DNA from: Lunasporangiospora selenospora
Taxonomy: Eukaryota; Mortierellomycota; Mortierellomycetes; Mortierellales; Mortierellaceae
Reading direction: 5' to 3'
Assembly: GCA_015680635.1 (NCBI GenBank)
Contig: JAABOA010000152.1
Location: 1-22,377, forward strand
Length of the DNA stretch: 22,377 nucleotides
Position 1 is the first letter of the stretch, and the number at the start of each line of letters is the position of its first letter. The position numbers and the translations under genes were made by a program. A model generated the notes under the pieces. The model was not told the DNA's origin. It saw only the letters and a program-made list of their open reading frames with translations, and searched no databases. Shown in pieces: positions 1 through 12,822 of this stretch.

Positions 1-23
1 GAGAGAGAGAGAGAGAGAGAGAG
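1..23. repeat. GA dinucleotide microsatellite (window edge)
   Basis: An uninterrupted GA run that continues off the left edge of the window. Together with the sequence up to position 415 it lies downstream of SEC15; I see no gene in 1-415. Confidence 0.9.
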
Positions 24-415
24 TCCAAAAATGATACGTCCCTCCACTCTGGTGAAATGAACCCCGATGGCCGTCCTCTCTTCGCCGTTCCTTGGCCCGC
101 ACTTCGCACATACCTTTGAAGCGCAGCGGGGAGACGTGGCCATAGCCCATATCAATATCATATCTTCATCCAATACAGAGAAGCAATACATGCATAACAT
201 GCAGCGCACATGCTTCCTCTCTTACCCACACCCTCCGCTCATTTTTACTTCCTTGTTTCCGCCTCGGACTCAATGCATCCCCCACACGTACACACAGACC
301 AACTTCACTCAACAGCCTTCATTAGGATTGACCCAGTCTGGGTCACCAGTGCTACGGTTCCTATTCTAGTTTTATGCTTCCGTCGTATACTTCTACGGCT
401 TTTCATAGGGCCACC

Positions 416-3400
416 TCATGAGGAGCTGCTCTTCATACCTCCCCACTCAAGTACCTTGCTCCAGCTTCGCCTCTTTGTCCTCTCCTGTGTCGTGGTCGCT
501 GCTACGGGAGCAGTCATCAGTCTAGGTGTAGCGCATAGTAAGACAAAGAAATATGGTCAATTAAGGCGGCATCATTAAAAGAGGCACAGCGAACAACCAT
601 CTCGGATGTGACATAATGCATAAGACATACTTTTCAAGCATTCGAGTCACATCTTCAGGCTTGACTTGAGGATAGCGGGCACTCCGAATCTGTGGATCCA
701 TGTATTCCTCCGTGTTCTCGGACAGGAGCAACGTTATCAGCTAACATGCAGGACAGGAGAGGGAAAACTCGTTTAGCTATTAGACAATATCAGTGGTCGC
801 ATTTTTAGCCTTCATTCTTGGCGGGAGACAACTTAGTACCTGTCGCAAGGGCACAAACGTTTCGGGGGCGTTGAGTATGTCCAAGGTGGAGGCAAACTCT
901 TCCAAGAAACGAATATCCTGGTCAAAAACAGCGACAAAGTTCTGGTTGGTGTGCTTCACGTTCGGATCCGTGAAAATACCCTAAAATACCAATCAGATTA
1001 TTTTTTTTAGAACGTTGAGATAGTTGAGCAGGGTATCCTCTATCCAAGTCATTAGAATACAGTCCCCTTGGATATGAAAGTCCCACCATGACTTACGTGA
1101 AGAGTGGAGGCCAAGTGCTCCAGTGCGTTGTAATACACAACAGTCTTGATAGAGTCGGGCAAACTGTTCAAAGTGACACTCATCATCACGCCCATAAAGT
1201 TCACAAGTTCTAATATCCAGAGTAACTGCCATGTCAGTCCTCCATAAACCTGAGTTTACATCTCATTATAATCTACAGAGGTCCCAAGGCGTAACTTACC
1301 TTGTAGATATGTGCTTGGGTGATCCTGGACTGCGGTCGGAAGCCTTTTTGAGAAAATGCAAGAGATAAAATAAGGCTAGCTTAGACGCGGAGGTGCAAGG
1401 CAGACTAGAACACAAGACACCTGCAAACTGTCGACACTCGGGCTCCTTTTCATGATAGGACTCTTACCAGTCGTATTCTGAGAATTCGACAATTTCGTCA
1501 ATCTTGGAGTTGACCAATTCAGAAATTCGCTGTTCAGCAGACTTTCTTGTCTCTCTGAACAGTCCTGTTGCTTGAAGCGAGACCTTGGAGGGGTCGGATG
1601 AAAGCCTAGACCGAAAAGAAAAGCATTCAGCACTGTTAAAACAAAATATGATCATATTTCCACTTTTTTTTTTTTTTTTCAAAAACCATCTCGTACCTCA
1701 TATCTGTGAGCATCTGCTCAAAATCACTACAGGCACTCTGGAAGTACTCCAAGTTGATCATAATTTGTGCAATCTGAGAAAGGACTCTTGACTCGAGTTT
1801 CTTTAGCCATACGGAATGGACATGCTGAATCAGCAATGTATCCAGACTCTAGAAATAGTTTACATTTCAACAAGCAACAACTCCGAAATGTTAGTTATCC
1901 AAACCTGACAAGCAACGCACTCTTGAGCGAAATTCGATTTTACTCACATCTCTGACAAGATCTCCCATTTCGCTGGTATCATGGTTAAACCCTTCAACAA
2001 ACCGATGGAACTGGGTAATATACTGCTTAATGTCCTCGCAGCAGTAGGGAACCACCTTGGAGAATGGCATTGTCCTCGGGAATCTACAGCGGTCCATTGA
2101 TCTCTATTAGTGTACTTCCTTTCTTGGAAAAATATGTGCCCACTAAAATCAGGCGTTAGCAAATTTACCCTTGTCTTGTTGCAACTCGATCTTCCTTGAA
2201 ACGGAATGACATTTGCAGAATGTTGTATTCATCGTCGTTCTCGACCATCATTGGCGTACAGTCATCCTCATCCACAAGCTATTAACAGATAAAGCAAAAA
2301 TAAACATTAGAAAGGAGCAATAGGGCATCACAACAATCGACTCCTATGAGTGATCTCATCACGGCCGCTACCTTGCGGAAGTTGACACTGAACTTGGTCT
2401 CCAGCTGATCAGCATAAGTGCGGAAGAGTGTCAAAAGCAAGTCATTCAGCTTGCTAACAGGATAGTTGTAGGACTAGAATACAAATAAAAAAACATGTCA
2501 GTACATTTGTGTGAATGGCGAGTACAGTATAGTATTTTTCTAGAGTCAAATGTTACCTCCATCGTCTGAATGTAGAGCATCAGCTGAAGCTTGACATCCA
2601 AGAACATTTCGGGATCGTGGCAACTGGCCAATCCCTCGGACAGGAACCGGAGCAATAGATTGGTGACCATATCGCAAAGTTCATCCAACTACATCACATA
2701 GAAGCAGCGATTCTTCCTTGTCAGTGCGACTTGACAACGTTACCATCCACATCATATTCTAAAGGAACCAACTTTCTTTTTTGTCCGCATGACTCAGTAC
2801 CTGACTTTGGGTCCGGAAGTTATTCGTGGTGTGGAAAATAATGTGCTCCACAATAAAGAATCCCACGATGTTATGAAGGAGAGATTGAAAGCCTTCGATA
2901 TTACGGTCCTTGAGATTCAATGACGAGGTCATAGACGAAAGCGATAGCTTGGCTTGGGCCTTTCGGTCCTCTGCATAGTTTGATCTGAAATCTGCACGCT
3001 GACCAAGCTCGTCGTAAATATGAAGACATTGGTATAATGGCTTGAAGTCCAGCTTCACTTCTTCCATATCCTGAATAGCAACTGTGAGAATAAGGTATAT
3101 GTTCCCCATTTTGCCGAGGGTGAAATCGTCAGCTTCAAAATACCGGGAATAACAAGTGGCCTTCAGCCATCCAATATCTGAGACGTAACTCTCTCCCCCT
3201 TACCTTCAGATGCCTCATTCACTGCAACCTCCACAGGTGAATTCACGTTATGGGTAATCCTGAGCTTATAATCAGCGCTCGATCTCTCTCTCCATCTTTG
3301 CTGTCTTTCTGCCATCCTGTCCATGGCGATCTTTCCCATTTCTTTTTGTGTCGTACGAATGCTACAAGAGTATGAAATACAGCACTTCATTAGTCTTGAG

Positions 3401-4398
3401 CGTGATAGCAGATCCGGTAGTCATTCAAGGGGTATTACACAGTGAAAAAAAAATTTACCTAAACAGCCATTCTTTAACTTCTGTCGTGACAGCATCCTTA
3501 ATAGCATGTTGAAGGATGGGGATACAATCCTCTATAGAAAATTGAAGGAATAAAGGAACGCTTTAGTAAAGGATCACCACAAGTGGACTTTTGCAGTGCT
3601 CACTAAAGACTGTTCCACTCACGCATATGTCTTGCAAACTCGAATTGAATCACACTGCGCAAATGCGAAACTTGGATCTCGTCTACAATCTGTTAAAGAA
3701 CAGCGGATTAATAAAATCCGATGCTGAGGGTCGAGACTAGTGCCGTCGCCTACTCATTTTTCCCCCGTTGCTTCGCTAATAGTATCGCCAATTGAACATT
3801 ACCCTAAGAGCTGAAAAGTATTTTCGGTTCTCGACCTGCACATTGACTCTGTTGGCGAGATCAAGAAAGGTAACACAGGTACGAAGAGTATCCATGGCAG
3901 TCGCAATGTTCTCTAGGATCTTTTTGGATTCGATAAGCTCCCTTTTCTATTATAGAGAAAAAGGTTACCCCGTAGTTCCCAATAGAACAAATTAACAGTC
4001 TGTTCAAGCTCAACAAGGAGTAAAGTATTTGGCATGAATTCAATGCTGATGAGAGTTAAATGGGCAAGGTGTCTGGCACATACTTTCATTGTAAGCTCTC
4101 CTCCTGCTTGTTGAACATCGGAGTTGAGAGTTCCGATTTTGTTCTTCAGATCGACCGTTCCTTGTCTGACCTTTAACAGTCTGTCGACGGATTGAACAAA
4201 CTCTTGGTAGTTTGAATTGCACATTTTCTCAATTTCCAACTCCTTGCGACGAATGAACATGCCGAGTTGGTCCAAGAACTGTTTCATCTTGTCGTTGCGG
4301 TAAACCTCTTTCATGGTCGGGCCCAGATGCTCAAGGTTCTCTGCGTCATTGGTTGCATCCGAGACCAAGACGAGCTGCTCAATATCGAACTCTGCCAT
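416..4398 (-). CDS. SEC15: Exocyst complex component Sec15 (EXOC6 family), 17 exons
   Basis: Subunit of the exocyst, the octameric complex that tethers secretory vesicles to the plasma membrane. In yeast Sec15 binds the Rab GTPase Sec4 on the vesicle and Sec10 in the complex. Exons, 5' to 3': 4398-4084, 3946-3803, 3689-3623, 3531-3459, 3361-3204, 3081-2801, 2688-2557, 2473-2372, 2278-2169, 2083-1948, 1848-1697, 1605-1468, 1343-1300, 1209-1097, 980-840, 740-631, 521-416. They sum to 2322 nt, giving 773 aa, close to the usual size of about 800. The N-terminal coiled-coil part (residues 1-150) holds KRELIESKKILENI. Family-typical stretches follow: FKPLYQCLHIYDELG, CHDPEMFLDVKLQLMLYIQT, FPRTMPFSKVVPYCCEDI and RISELVNSKIDEIVEFSEYDW minus its last residue. 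The start is the ATG of MAEFDIEQ; the upstream extension lacks a better ATG. The 3' end after LEK uses a small last exon ending in four serines. SEC15 is divergent from the sugar transporter. The identification is firm; individual splice sites are predictions. Confidence 0.93.
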
Positions 4399-4812
4399 GT
4401 TGGATACCAGACGCTCGTTCGGTATGTCGCTGGTGAAAATGATTGAATGGAAAGAGAATGAGAACAAGAGTGACACGAGAGTTCCTGGCACGCATCAGCA
4501 TCCCTGACCAACTCCTCATTCAGGTAGAATGCAGTCACAATTCTTGGCCGTGTTGGCGCCCATGCTCCCGAATAGAAAGAGAGAGGCCATGCCTCGTGCG
4601 CCCAGTGCAGCAAACTGCCCCTGCCCTGCAACAGTCTCGACAGCATATTATTCGGGTGTGAGGTCTCATCAATTCTGCAATGACACACACACTCTCTCTC
4701 TCTCTCTCTCTTTCTTTCTCTCTCTCTCTTTTACTATTTTTTTCTCTTTGTCTTCTCTCTCCCTTTCTTTTGCTCTCTCTCACGCTCCCTCACCCCCGAC
4801 TGATGCTCAGCC
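4399..4812. promoter_or_regulatory. Divergent intergenic promoter region between SEC15 and the transporter
   Basis: These 414 bp separate two start codons facing away from each other, so both promoters and 5' UTRs must fit here. The right half is strongly pyrimidine-rich on the + strand (4682-4799). I did not find a convincing TATA box. Open frames in this stretch are low-complexity shadows. Confidence 0.6.
4682..4729. repeat. CA/CT dinucleotide microsatellite
   Basis: A short CA run passes into a long CT run with TTTC interruptions, and pyrimidine-rich sequence continues to about 4799, ending 13 bases before the transporter ATG. CT-rich stretches near fungal start sites are often 5' UTR or core promoter sequence, so this may be part of the leader. 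Confidence 0.85.
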
Positions 4813-7800
4813 ATGGCTCGCTTAGCCATGGCTAATTCACAACAACACCCTCAGCAAGGGTCTGACTTTGAGACGGCACCATTCATCGACAATGGTCATA
4901 GTCATCGACTCCGTCAGAACTCACCTCGCCTCCAACAGTCTTCCTCTCCGGGTCCCACTCTCGCCACACGGCCCCGATTAAACAATTCGCCCGGCTCCAA
5001 CTCAAGTATCCGTCGGCCAGGATTGCATGGTCGTGCCCATATCAAAGGTCCCACTCAGACGATACGCATGATCTTTCTAACTACAGCCTTGATGGGGTAA
5101 GTGCTTTTAGACCCTTGGCCTCGACACAACAACTGGCAGCTAGTGGTCTAACTTTTGGTATTATCGCTCCTCCTTACTCATGTTTCTATCTTACTTGCCG
5201 GGGTGTTTCTTTTGCAATGAAATATACACGCAGACTCCAGTTCACTTGTATGTAGTTTGTATACACGGGATGACTTGCCCATGATATCATTTCAGGTTTT
5301 GAGTTTATTTTGGGTCATTCTGTGCAGGCAACCACAATCTTTGCTCACAGGAATATTCCTTTTTTTTCAACTCTCAGGGTCCGTCGAGATGGCCTATGGC
5401 ACTCCCTTCCTACTTCAGCTGGGTCTCTCCAAGTCGCTCATGTCCCTTGTCTGGCTTGCTGGGCCTTTATCTGGTACAAACTCATGAAAGCTGCCTTGGT
5501 AACACCTGAGAAGACATCAATTCCCACTAATCAAATGCTACCCAAAAAAAACGAACTAGGATTGGTGATGCAACCTGTCGTGGGTGTCTTATCGGACCGG
5601 TGCACCTTTAGGCTTGGCAGGAGACGACCCTTCCTCATCATTGGAGTCGGATCAGTGGTGTTGACTTTCCTTTCCCTCGGCTGGTGTAGAGAGATCATGA
5701 GGGAACTCCTCGGCGCTGATAACCCAAAAGTATGGCTGTGCCGCAGGTCACTGAGTGTTTCTCTACACTTTTCCTTCTGCATAAGATTAACAAGAGCCAA
5801 ACTTGCCTCCCTTTCTCTATCGTGTGGGTCTATGAAATAGCTTCATGATGCGACCATCCTGATGGCGGTGGCATCAATTTACATCCTGGACTTTGCCATC
5901 AATTGCGGTATGTTTCCGTGGAGCAACACCCATAACCCCAATACGACGCTTTCCGTATTTAACTTCCTCAATGCCTAACCGCCATTGTCCCACCTCTCTA
6001 GTTCAGGCAAGCTGCAGGACATTGATTGTAGACAGCCTTCCATCATCTCAACAAGAAGCTGCTGCTGCATGGGCAAGTAGGCTAATGGGACTCGGTGGCA
6101 TCTTTGGCTACTTTATGGGAAATATCAATTTACCAGAGCTGATCCCGGCCTTTGGAGATACCCAGATCAAAGGTCTTTGTGTCACTGCTTGTCTGTTCTT
6201 GCTCCTGTCTGTTGGATTGACCTGCTTCACTGTCACGGAGCGGTTCTTTGTCCGACCACCAACGTAAGCAACCATGATTCTCTCCTCAGACTGATACAAC
6301 TGTCCAGTGGGAGGGAGACGGGGAACTACAGCATCTCCGTTTCAGTGGATACTCTTTCGTTACTGAATCGTGTTGTTTTCAAACCTGGTGTGTTGTCTGT
6401 TAATAGTGAATCCACGTCAAAGACAAGTGAATTCTTGCAAGGATTCAGAAGCATCCTTCGCGCAATCCAATACTTACCGACTCGGATTCAGTATTTATGC
6501 AATGTCCAGTTCTTTGCATGGATGGGCTGGTTCCCCTTTTTGTTTTACTCCTCGACTTATATTGCAGAGATCTATACAATCGAACAATACCAAAAGGGTA
6601 CACCAATTGACAGGCCCGAGGATGGATCCGATCCTACTACAGGAGTCCAGGATGCTGCAGTCCGGGCTGGATCATTTTGTCTTCTTATCTACTCTGTGGT
6701 CTCGTTGGTAGCATCGATCCTACTTCCAGTTTTCGTCGAACCTGATGTCCAGCTGCTATCTTCAGACACTGGTACGGGTCGAGGGCCATTTGCTACCATG
6801 ACCTCCGCTTCGCCTTCTCTCGGTCGCCAAAGAGATGCCAACTCTAGACTAGGAACTCGCCCATCGGGATTCGCTCGATGGAGACGATGGAGACGATGGT
6901 GGTCACGATGGCTACGACTTCCAGTCCCTGGATTCACATTACCTCGGATGTATACACTCTCACTGGTACTACTTGCCTGTTCGCTGCTAAGTACTTTTTT
7001 TATTCAGGATCTCCAAGGAACTACATTCTTGTTTGCTTGCTGTGGTATCGCATGGGCGGTATCGATGTGGGCACCTTTTTCTATCTTGGGAGAAGTTATC
7101 TCACAACAAATGCAGGAGGATACACATCAGGAGCGCACTCACGGAAGGGACGTGCGCAATGATAGACACAGCCATGAGGGTGTGGAACAGGAAGAGGAGA
7201 ATGAATTGCTCTTCCACAAGGAAGATGACGATGATGAGCACGGTACTGAAGAAATTCGTATGACGGAGAGTCACCGTGGACAGAAGTACCACCCAGTAAA
7301 GTCTCGAGAAAGTCTGGAAGTAGTCGTTACAGAAACCAACATTAGGAATGACATTTCAAGTCTCGAAGTTAATGGGAATGGCACCAAAGCGGAAGGATCT
7401 TTCACATTAGGTTCAAGGCTAGGAAGCGCAAAGGAAGCACGAACTGGCAGGGGCGAGGATCCTCTTGCCTCCGTAGGTAGGGATCAAGTGTTTTCCGATC
7501 CAAGCTCCGATACAGACTTTTCAAGTGAGCACAAGACCAGTAACTATGATCCATCCAGGCTCGATGAACAAGACGAAGAAGCAGGAATGGCTACGACAAG
7601 GTTGGTCGATTATTTCAACAATAGCAAGAGCAATAACCAATTCACATCGCGCCGGATCTCTTCCTACCACCGCGAATCTGGGCTTTCTGCCCCAAACCAG
7701 AGATCTAATCATGCTCGTCATCATATCCATTATCGCGGCGACATTCATGACAACCATGATTATACCCACCAACACCCTCCAACCACTAGCTCTTTGCTGC

Positions 7801-8165
7801 CATCGAGCACCTTGTCGCCTTCGTCACTGCCATCGTCATCACCATCACCAGCAGCATCTGGTTCACTTGGCCAAGATAACTCTACGACTGTAGAGGCCAC
7901 CTCTGCAGGAGCACTCTTGGGAATCCACAATGTCTACATTGTTCTACCTCAGTTTCTGGTCAGTTTCCTGAGTAGTGTAATCTTTGCTGCGATCGAGCCC
8001 AAGTCTGTAGACACGACTACATCCAACCAAGACGCGTCAGGAGGGAACCACCAAGATTCGAACGTAGCAGACCCACAGACAATTGGTGTAATGCTTCGAT
8101 TTGGAGGATTGATGGCTGCCGTTGCCGCACTACTGAGCCTCAGATTATGGAAGAAACATTTGTAG
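4813..8165 (+). CDS. SUT/SLC45-type sugar:proton symporter (MFS), 7 exons
   Basis: Likely plasma- or vacuolar-membrane disaccharide or alpha-glucoside/H+ symporter of the glycoside-pentoside-hexuronide-like SUT/SLC45 family; S. pombe Sut1 is the characterised fungal relative. Exons: 4813-5096, 5234-5247 (14-nt micro-exon), 5378-5473, 5560-5729, 5841-5907, 6002-6263, 6308-8165. They sum to 2751 nt, giving 916 aa, against about 550 for S. pombe Sut1. Joined exons give family hallmarks: QFTWSVEMAYGTPFLLQLG, WLAGPLSG followed by LVMQPVVGVLSDR, then RLGRRRPFLIIG (the conserved arginine-rich loop), then LDFAIN, QASCRTLIVD and the QQEAAAAWASR/GYFMGNIN region. About 12 membrane segments can be placed. 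A hydrophilic N-terminus of about 80 residues precedes TM1. A long loop (about residues 565-829) lies before the last two membrane segments. It is acidic, His-rich and Ser/Pro-rich, with HKEDDDDEHG and several SSS/SPS runs. Substrate cannot be told from sequence. The start is the first ATG; a second in-frame ATG lies five codons on. Confidence 0.9.
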
Positions 8166-8213
8166 ATAGCACGCATACAGATCAAAAGACACCCCAAATA
8201 TATCAAACTTTCC

Positions 8214-8233
8214 AAAAAAAAAAAAAAAAAAAA
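8214..8233. repeat. A20 homopolymer downstream of the transporter
   Basis: Twenty A residues 48 bases after the transporter stop codon, within the probable 3' UTR. It could cause internal priming in cDNA work or assembly slippage. Confidence 0.85.
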
Positions 8234-8350
8234 CTCGCATAAGAGCCCCTGTTCATTAAACGCGAGAATTCGGAAACTACCTGAAAGGGAATACTGCTCA
8301 GATACCCTGAAAGAACTCTATCTTCTGCTGTAGAGCTAATTGGAAGCGAA

Positions 8351-8356
8351 AATAAA
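8351..8356 (+). terminator. Possible polyadenylation signal (AATAAA) for the transporter
   Basis: A canonical AATAAA hexamer lies 186 bases past the transporter stop, just before the converging minus-strand gene that ends at 8391. Distance and orientation fit, but fungal poly(A) signals are loose, so this is only a candidate. Confidence 0.35.
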
Positions 8357-8390
8357 AGATCTTCGGATAATAAGCTGGCTTGGTTTGCTA

Positions 8391-8929
8391 CTATCCATCG
8401 CTGGTTTCAGACGGGTCAGCACATCCTGCTTGGCACTTGGCAGAGGCTCTTTTGCCCACCTCATTTGATGCATTAATGGCCGCATCACTCCATTGGCAGC
8501 CACCATTTGCAGTGATACTGACCCATGTGTCGTAATAATCTGTGCAGAAACCTGAGCCATGACCATCTGTGCACCCATACTCCTCTACCCCATTTGTGAC
8601 CTTCGTAATGATCTGCCAGTTCGCACCATCAACCTCAAGTCCTCCCATCCTTTCAAGGCCTTTCAGGATCTTTTCAACCTCCCATCCATCTAAGATGATA
8701 TTCACAAGGATTGCAATGATCGCGTTCGCCTGGGCTGGGGCCCTGAACCTTGTGCTCTGCATTCCAAACTTGTTTCTGGCAGATATCGTCTTGCAATCGC
8801 CTTCAATTGTGCTATCTACCCAATGTAGCCCATTGTTTTCTCCTCCATTAAGCCATCTTGACAGCACTGAATAAATTGTGTAAGTTGTCTTAAGTTGATT
8901 GCGGCAGAGACAGCAGCAGAAAGAGCCAT
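8391..8929 (-). CDS. Unrecognised small cysteine-containing protein, probably two exons
   Basis: I do not recognise this protein. Preferred model: start ATG at 8929, exon 8929-8820, a 44-nt GT-AG intron (8819-8776), exon 8775-8391, giving 164 aa starting MALSAAVSAAINL. Without the intron the long second frame has no ATG until 8762, which would give a 123-aa protein. The C-terminal half has a compact composition with several cysteines (in YGCTDG, GFCTDYYD, GGCQWSD and AKCQAGCAD), suggesting disulphides or a metal site. It also has an amphipathic stretch, NAIIAILVNIILDGWEVEKI. The N-terminus is Ala-rich but is not a classical secretion signal. The gene converges with the transporter. A TATA-like box and a 9-bp tandem repeat lie upstream, so it is probably transcribed. 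An intron of the same 44-nt length occurs in the neighbouring transporter, which makes the short intron credible. Function unknown. Confidence 0.55.
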
Positions 8930-9030
8930 CTCTTGCTTGAGTGTGTTGATGATGCTTTGTTAGTTGTTGGGATTTGGTAACAAGTTCGATCCCTGTTGTG
9001 AGCACCTTGGCTTACCTGCTTGTCTACTAT

Positions 9031-9075
9031 CTTGCTTGACTTGCTTGACTTGCTTGACTTGCTTGACTTGCTTGA
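9031..9075. repeat. Five perfect copies of a 9-bp tandem repeat
   Basis: The unit CTTGCTTGA (TCAAGCAAG on the minus strand) is repeated five times without mismatch. It lies about 100 bases upstream of the minus-strand ATG at 8929 and 37 bases downstream of a TATA-like box, so it is probably in the 5' leader of that gene. An isolated TCAAGCAAG also occurs just before that ATG. Confidence 0.95.
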
Positions 9076-9111
9076 GGTGCGGGCACTTTTTAAAGACTTG
9101 TTATGTAGGAG

Positions 9112-9120
9112 TATTTATAT
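9112..9120 (-). promoter_or_regulatory. TATA-like box for the 8391-8929 gene
   Basis: On the minus strand this reads ATATAAATA, about 185 bases upstream of the ATG at 8929. A start site 30 or so bases downstream would put the 9-bp repeat array at the beginning of the transcript. A GTAAGC donor-like site lies at about 9011-9016, so a leader intron is possible. Confidence 0.45.
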
Positions 9121-9229
9121 GTTGTCCCGACCTCCTAGATGCCTCATTAGATGAGAGAGCTCCCGCTAAAGCCAGTTACTGCCTTTCAACCTTTTTTTTT
9201 TGCCTCTCATATCCTTGATCTGAATTATA

Positions 9230-10570
9230 TTTAGGCGGTTTGCATGAAATAGCCCAGATAGACCCTCCTGGAATCTCTTTCGTCCTCAAGAGTACGCTCG
9301 CCTCTCGTCGACTTTTAAAGGTCGGCCGGCCTCACCCTTTTGTCAAATACTAACACGTTTATTCTTCCTCATGAATCTCGCAACAGACCTCGCCAATCGC
9401 TTCAACCATCACAAGAACCGGCTTATGAATGATAATCATCGCTGCATCCCTGCATGAGCGCATCTGACCTTATCAAGGACATCCACAGGCACGAACAGGC
9501 ATTTACACTGCTCTTAATTACAAGATCTACAACAACCACAAGAAGACACGTCTACCCAGCATCGCATCTCTCTAATATTGCGGGTAACGGTCTCTCGAGC
9601 TTCACGTACGACTGCACTTGTACCGACTCGAGAACATTCGGTACAATCTCATATGTGAAGCCTTTTGGAATGCCCCAACATCAGGTACAGATAGCAAAGG
9701 GAGGAGTTTGATTCAAGCTGCTAGCCTATGTTTTGCGAATGGTGGAAATACGAACCATGCACACGGACAAAACGCCTGTCAGTAACTTGCTAAATCAGAT
9801 CCTGACATAGCACAGCGCGGTGCAGGCAGCTACCAGTACTTTGCAGAGAACAGCCCATTTCTCGATTGAGTTTGTGAATCATTGAACAATAAAAGGTGGC
9901 TGGGATATAAATCCTGAGTTTCCGCAGGCGGTTGTTCGAGGCTTCAGAAACTTCCCCGCGCGGCCCCGCTCGCGCTAGAGAGAGAATTCATGCCATAACA
10001 AGTCCTTGTCCATTTTTCCCCCTTGCTGCTGAACCTCACTTCACATAGGAAACAGGTCCAGCAAACATTAAGAGAGTGGGTGAAGAAGACAAAACATACG
10101 TTGATGACATTAGAAGAATGAGTGACTGCGAGAGAAGAGTGAGAAAGGTGGCAAAAGGACGAAACCCCCTATCAGTAAGCGAGAGTACACCTTGAAGAAT
10201 AATATGTGTGATCCTGCAAGTCGGAATGATCTCGGATTATGGCTAGCATCCAACTACTTGACACTAAGTGTGGAAAGCAAGTCGTTAGTTAGGGCACAGA
10301 GTACAAAAAAAAGATACCCTAATCATAAAATCTAGCTGAATGAGAGAGTGAGAGAGAGAGTGAGAGTAGTGAAGGTGAGAGACACCCGGAGAGAATCATT
10401 ATGCTCGAATTCTACATTGTATTGGAACGCAGGGAGGGGAGAGAGAGCCGATATCACTATGAACTCGTAGCTGCCACAAGCGTGTCAGGTTGATGACTGT
10501 GTTAATGCGAACCTTTGAGATCAAGGAGAAACTGATAGTGCATAGAGAGAGAGATTGAATATCTTCCTTT
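9230..10570. other. Intergenic stretch, no supported gene
   Basis: Contains only short open frames. The best one (9454-9711, +) has no recognisable motif and an AC-rich, leader-like composition. The right part (about 10060-10450) is rich in GAGAG and GTGAG runs. A small GC-rich patch lies at about 9950-9975. I found no tRNA, rRNA or convincing snoRNA. Confidence 0.6.
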
Positions 10571-10572
10571 TC

Positions 10573-10578
10573 TTTATT
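10573..10578 (-). terminator. Polyadenylation signal of RPL10 (AATAAA on the minus strand)
   Basis: The minus-strand hexamer AATAAA lies about 100 bases after the RPL10 stop codon, in the right orientation and at a usual distance for a fungal 3' UTR. Confidence 0.5.
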
Positions 10579-10679
10579 GGGGCAAAGTCCTGAGAGAGTG
10601 GAACAAGAAAAAGGAATTTCGATCTTTCTTTCCTAATTTTTTGTTTGATTCGGTTGGGATGGGTTGGGTGGTTGGTTGT

Positions 10680-12820
<2,141 letters not shown>

Positions 12821-12822
12821 CT

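Noticed and set aside
4084-4491. N-terminal extension of SEC15 upstream of MAEFDIEQ to 4491
   Set aside because: The extension begins with a non-ATG codon and has no family similarity; Sec15 proteins begin near the chosen ATG.
9454-9711. 85-codon + strand ORF
   Set aside because: No motif, Thr/Arg-rich from AC-rich sequence; reads more like an untranslated leader than a protein.
10485-10540. Possible box C/D snoRNA (TGATGA ... CTGA) on the + strand
   Set aside because: Spacing is acceptable, but no terminal stem is formed and the C box lacks the usual purine start; a chance match is likely.
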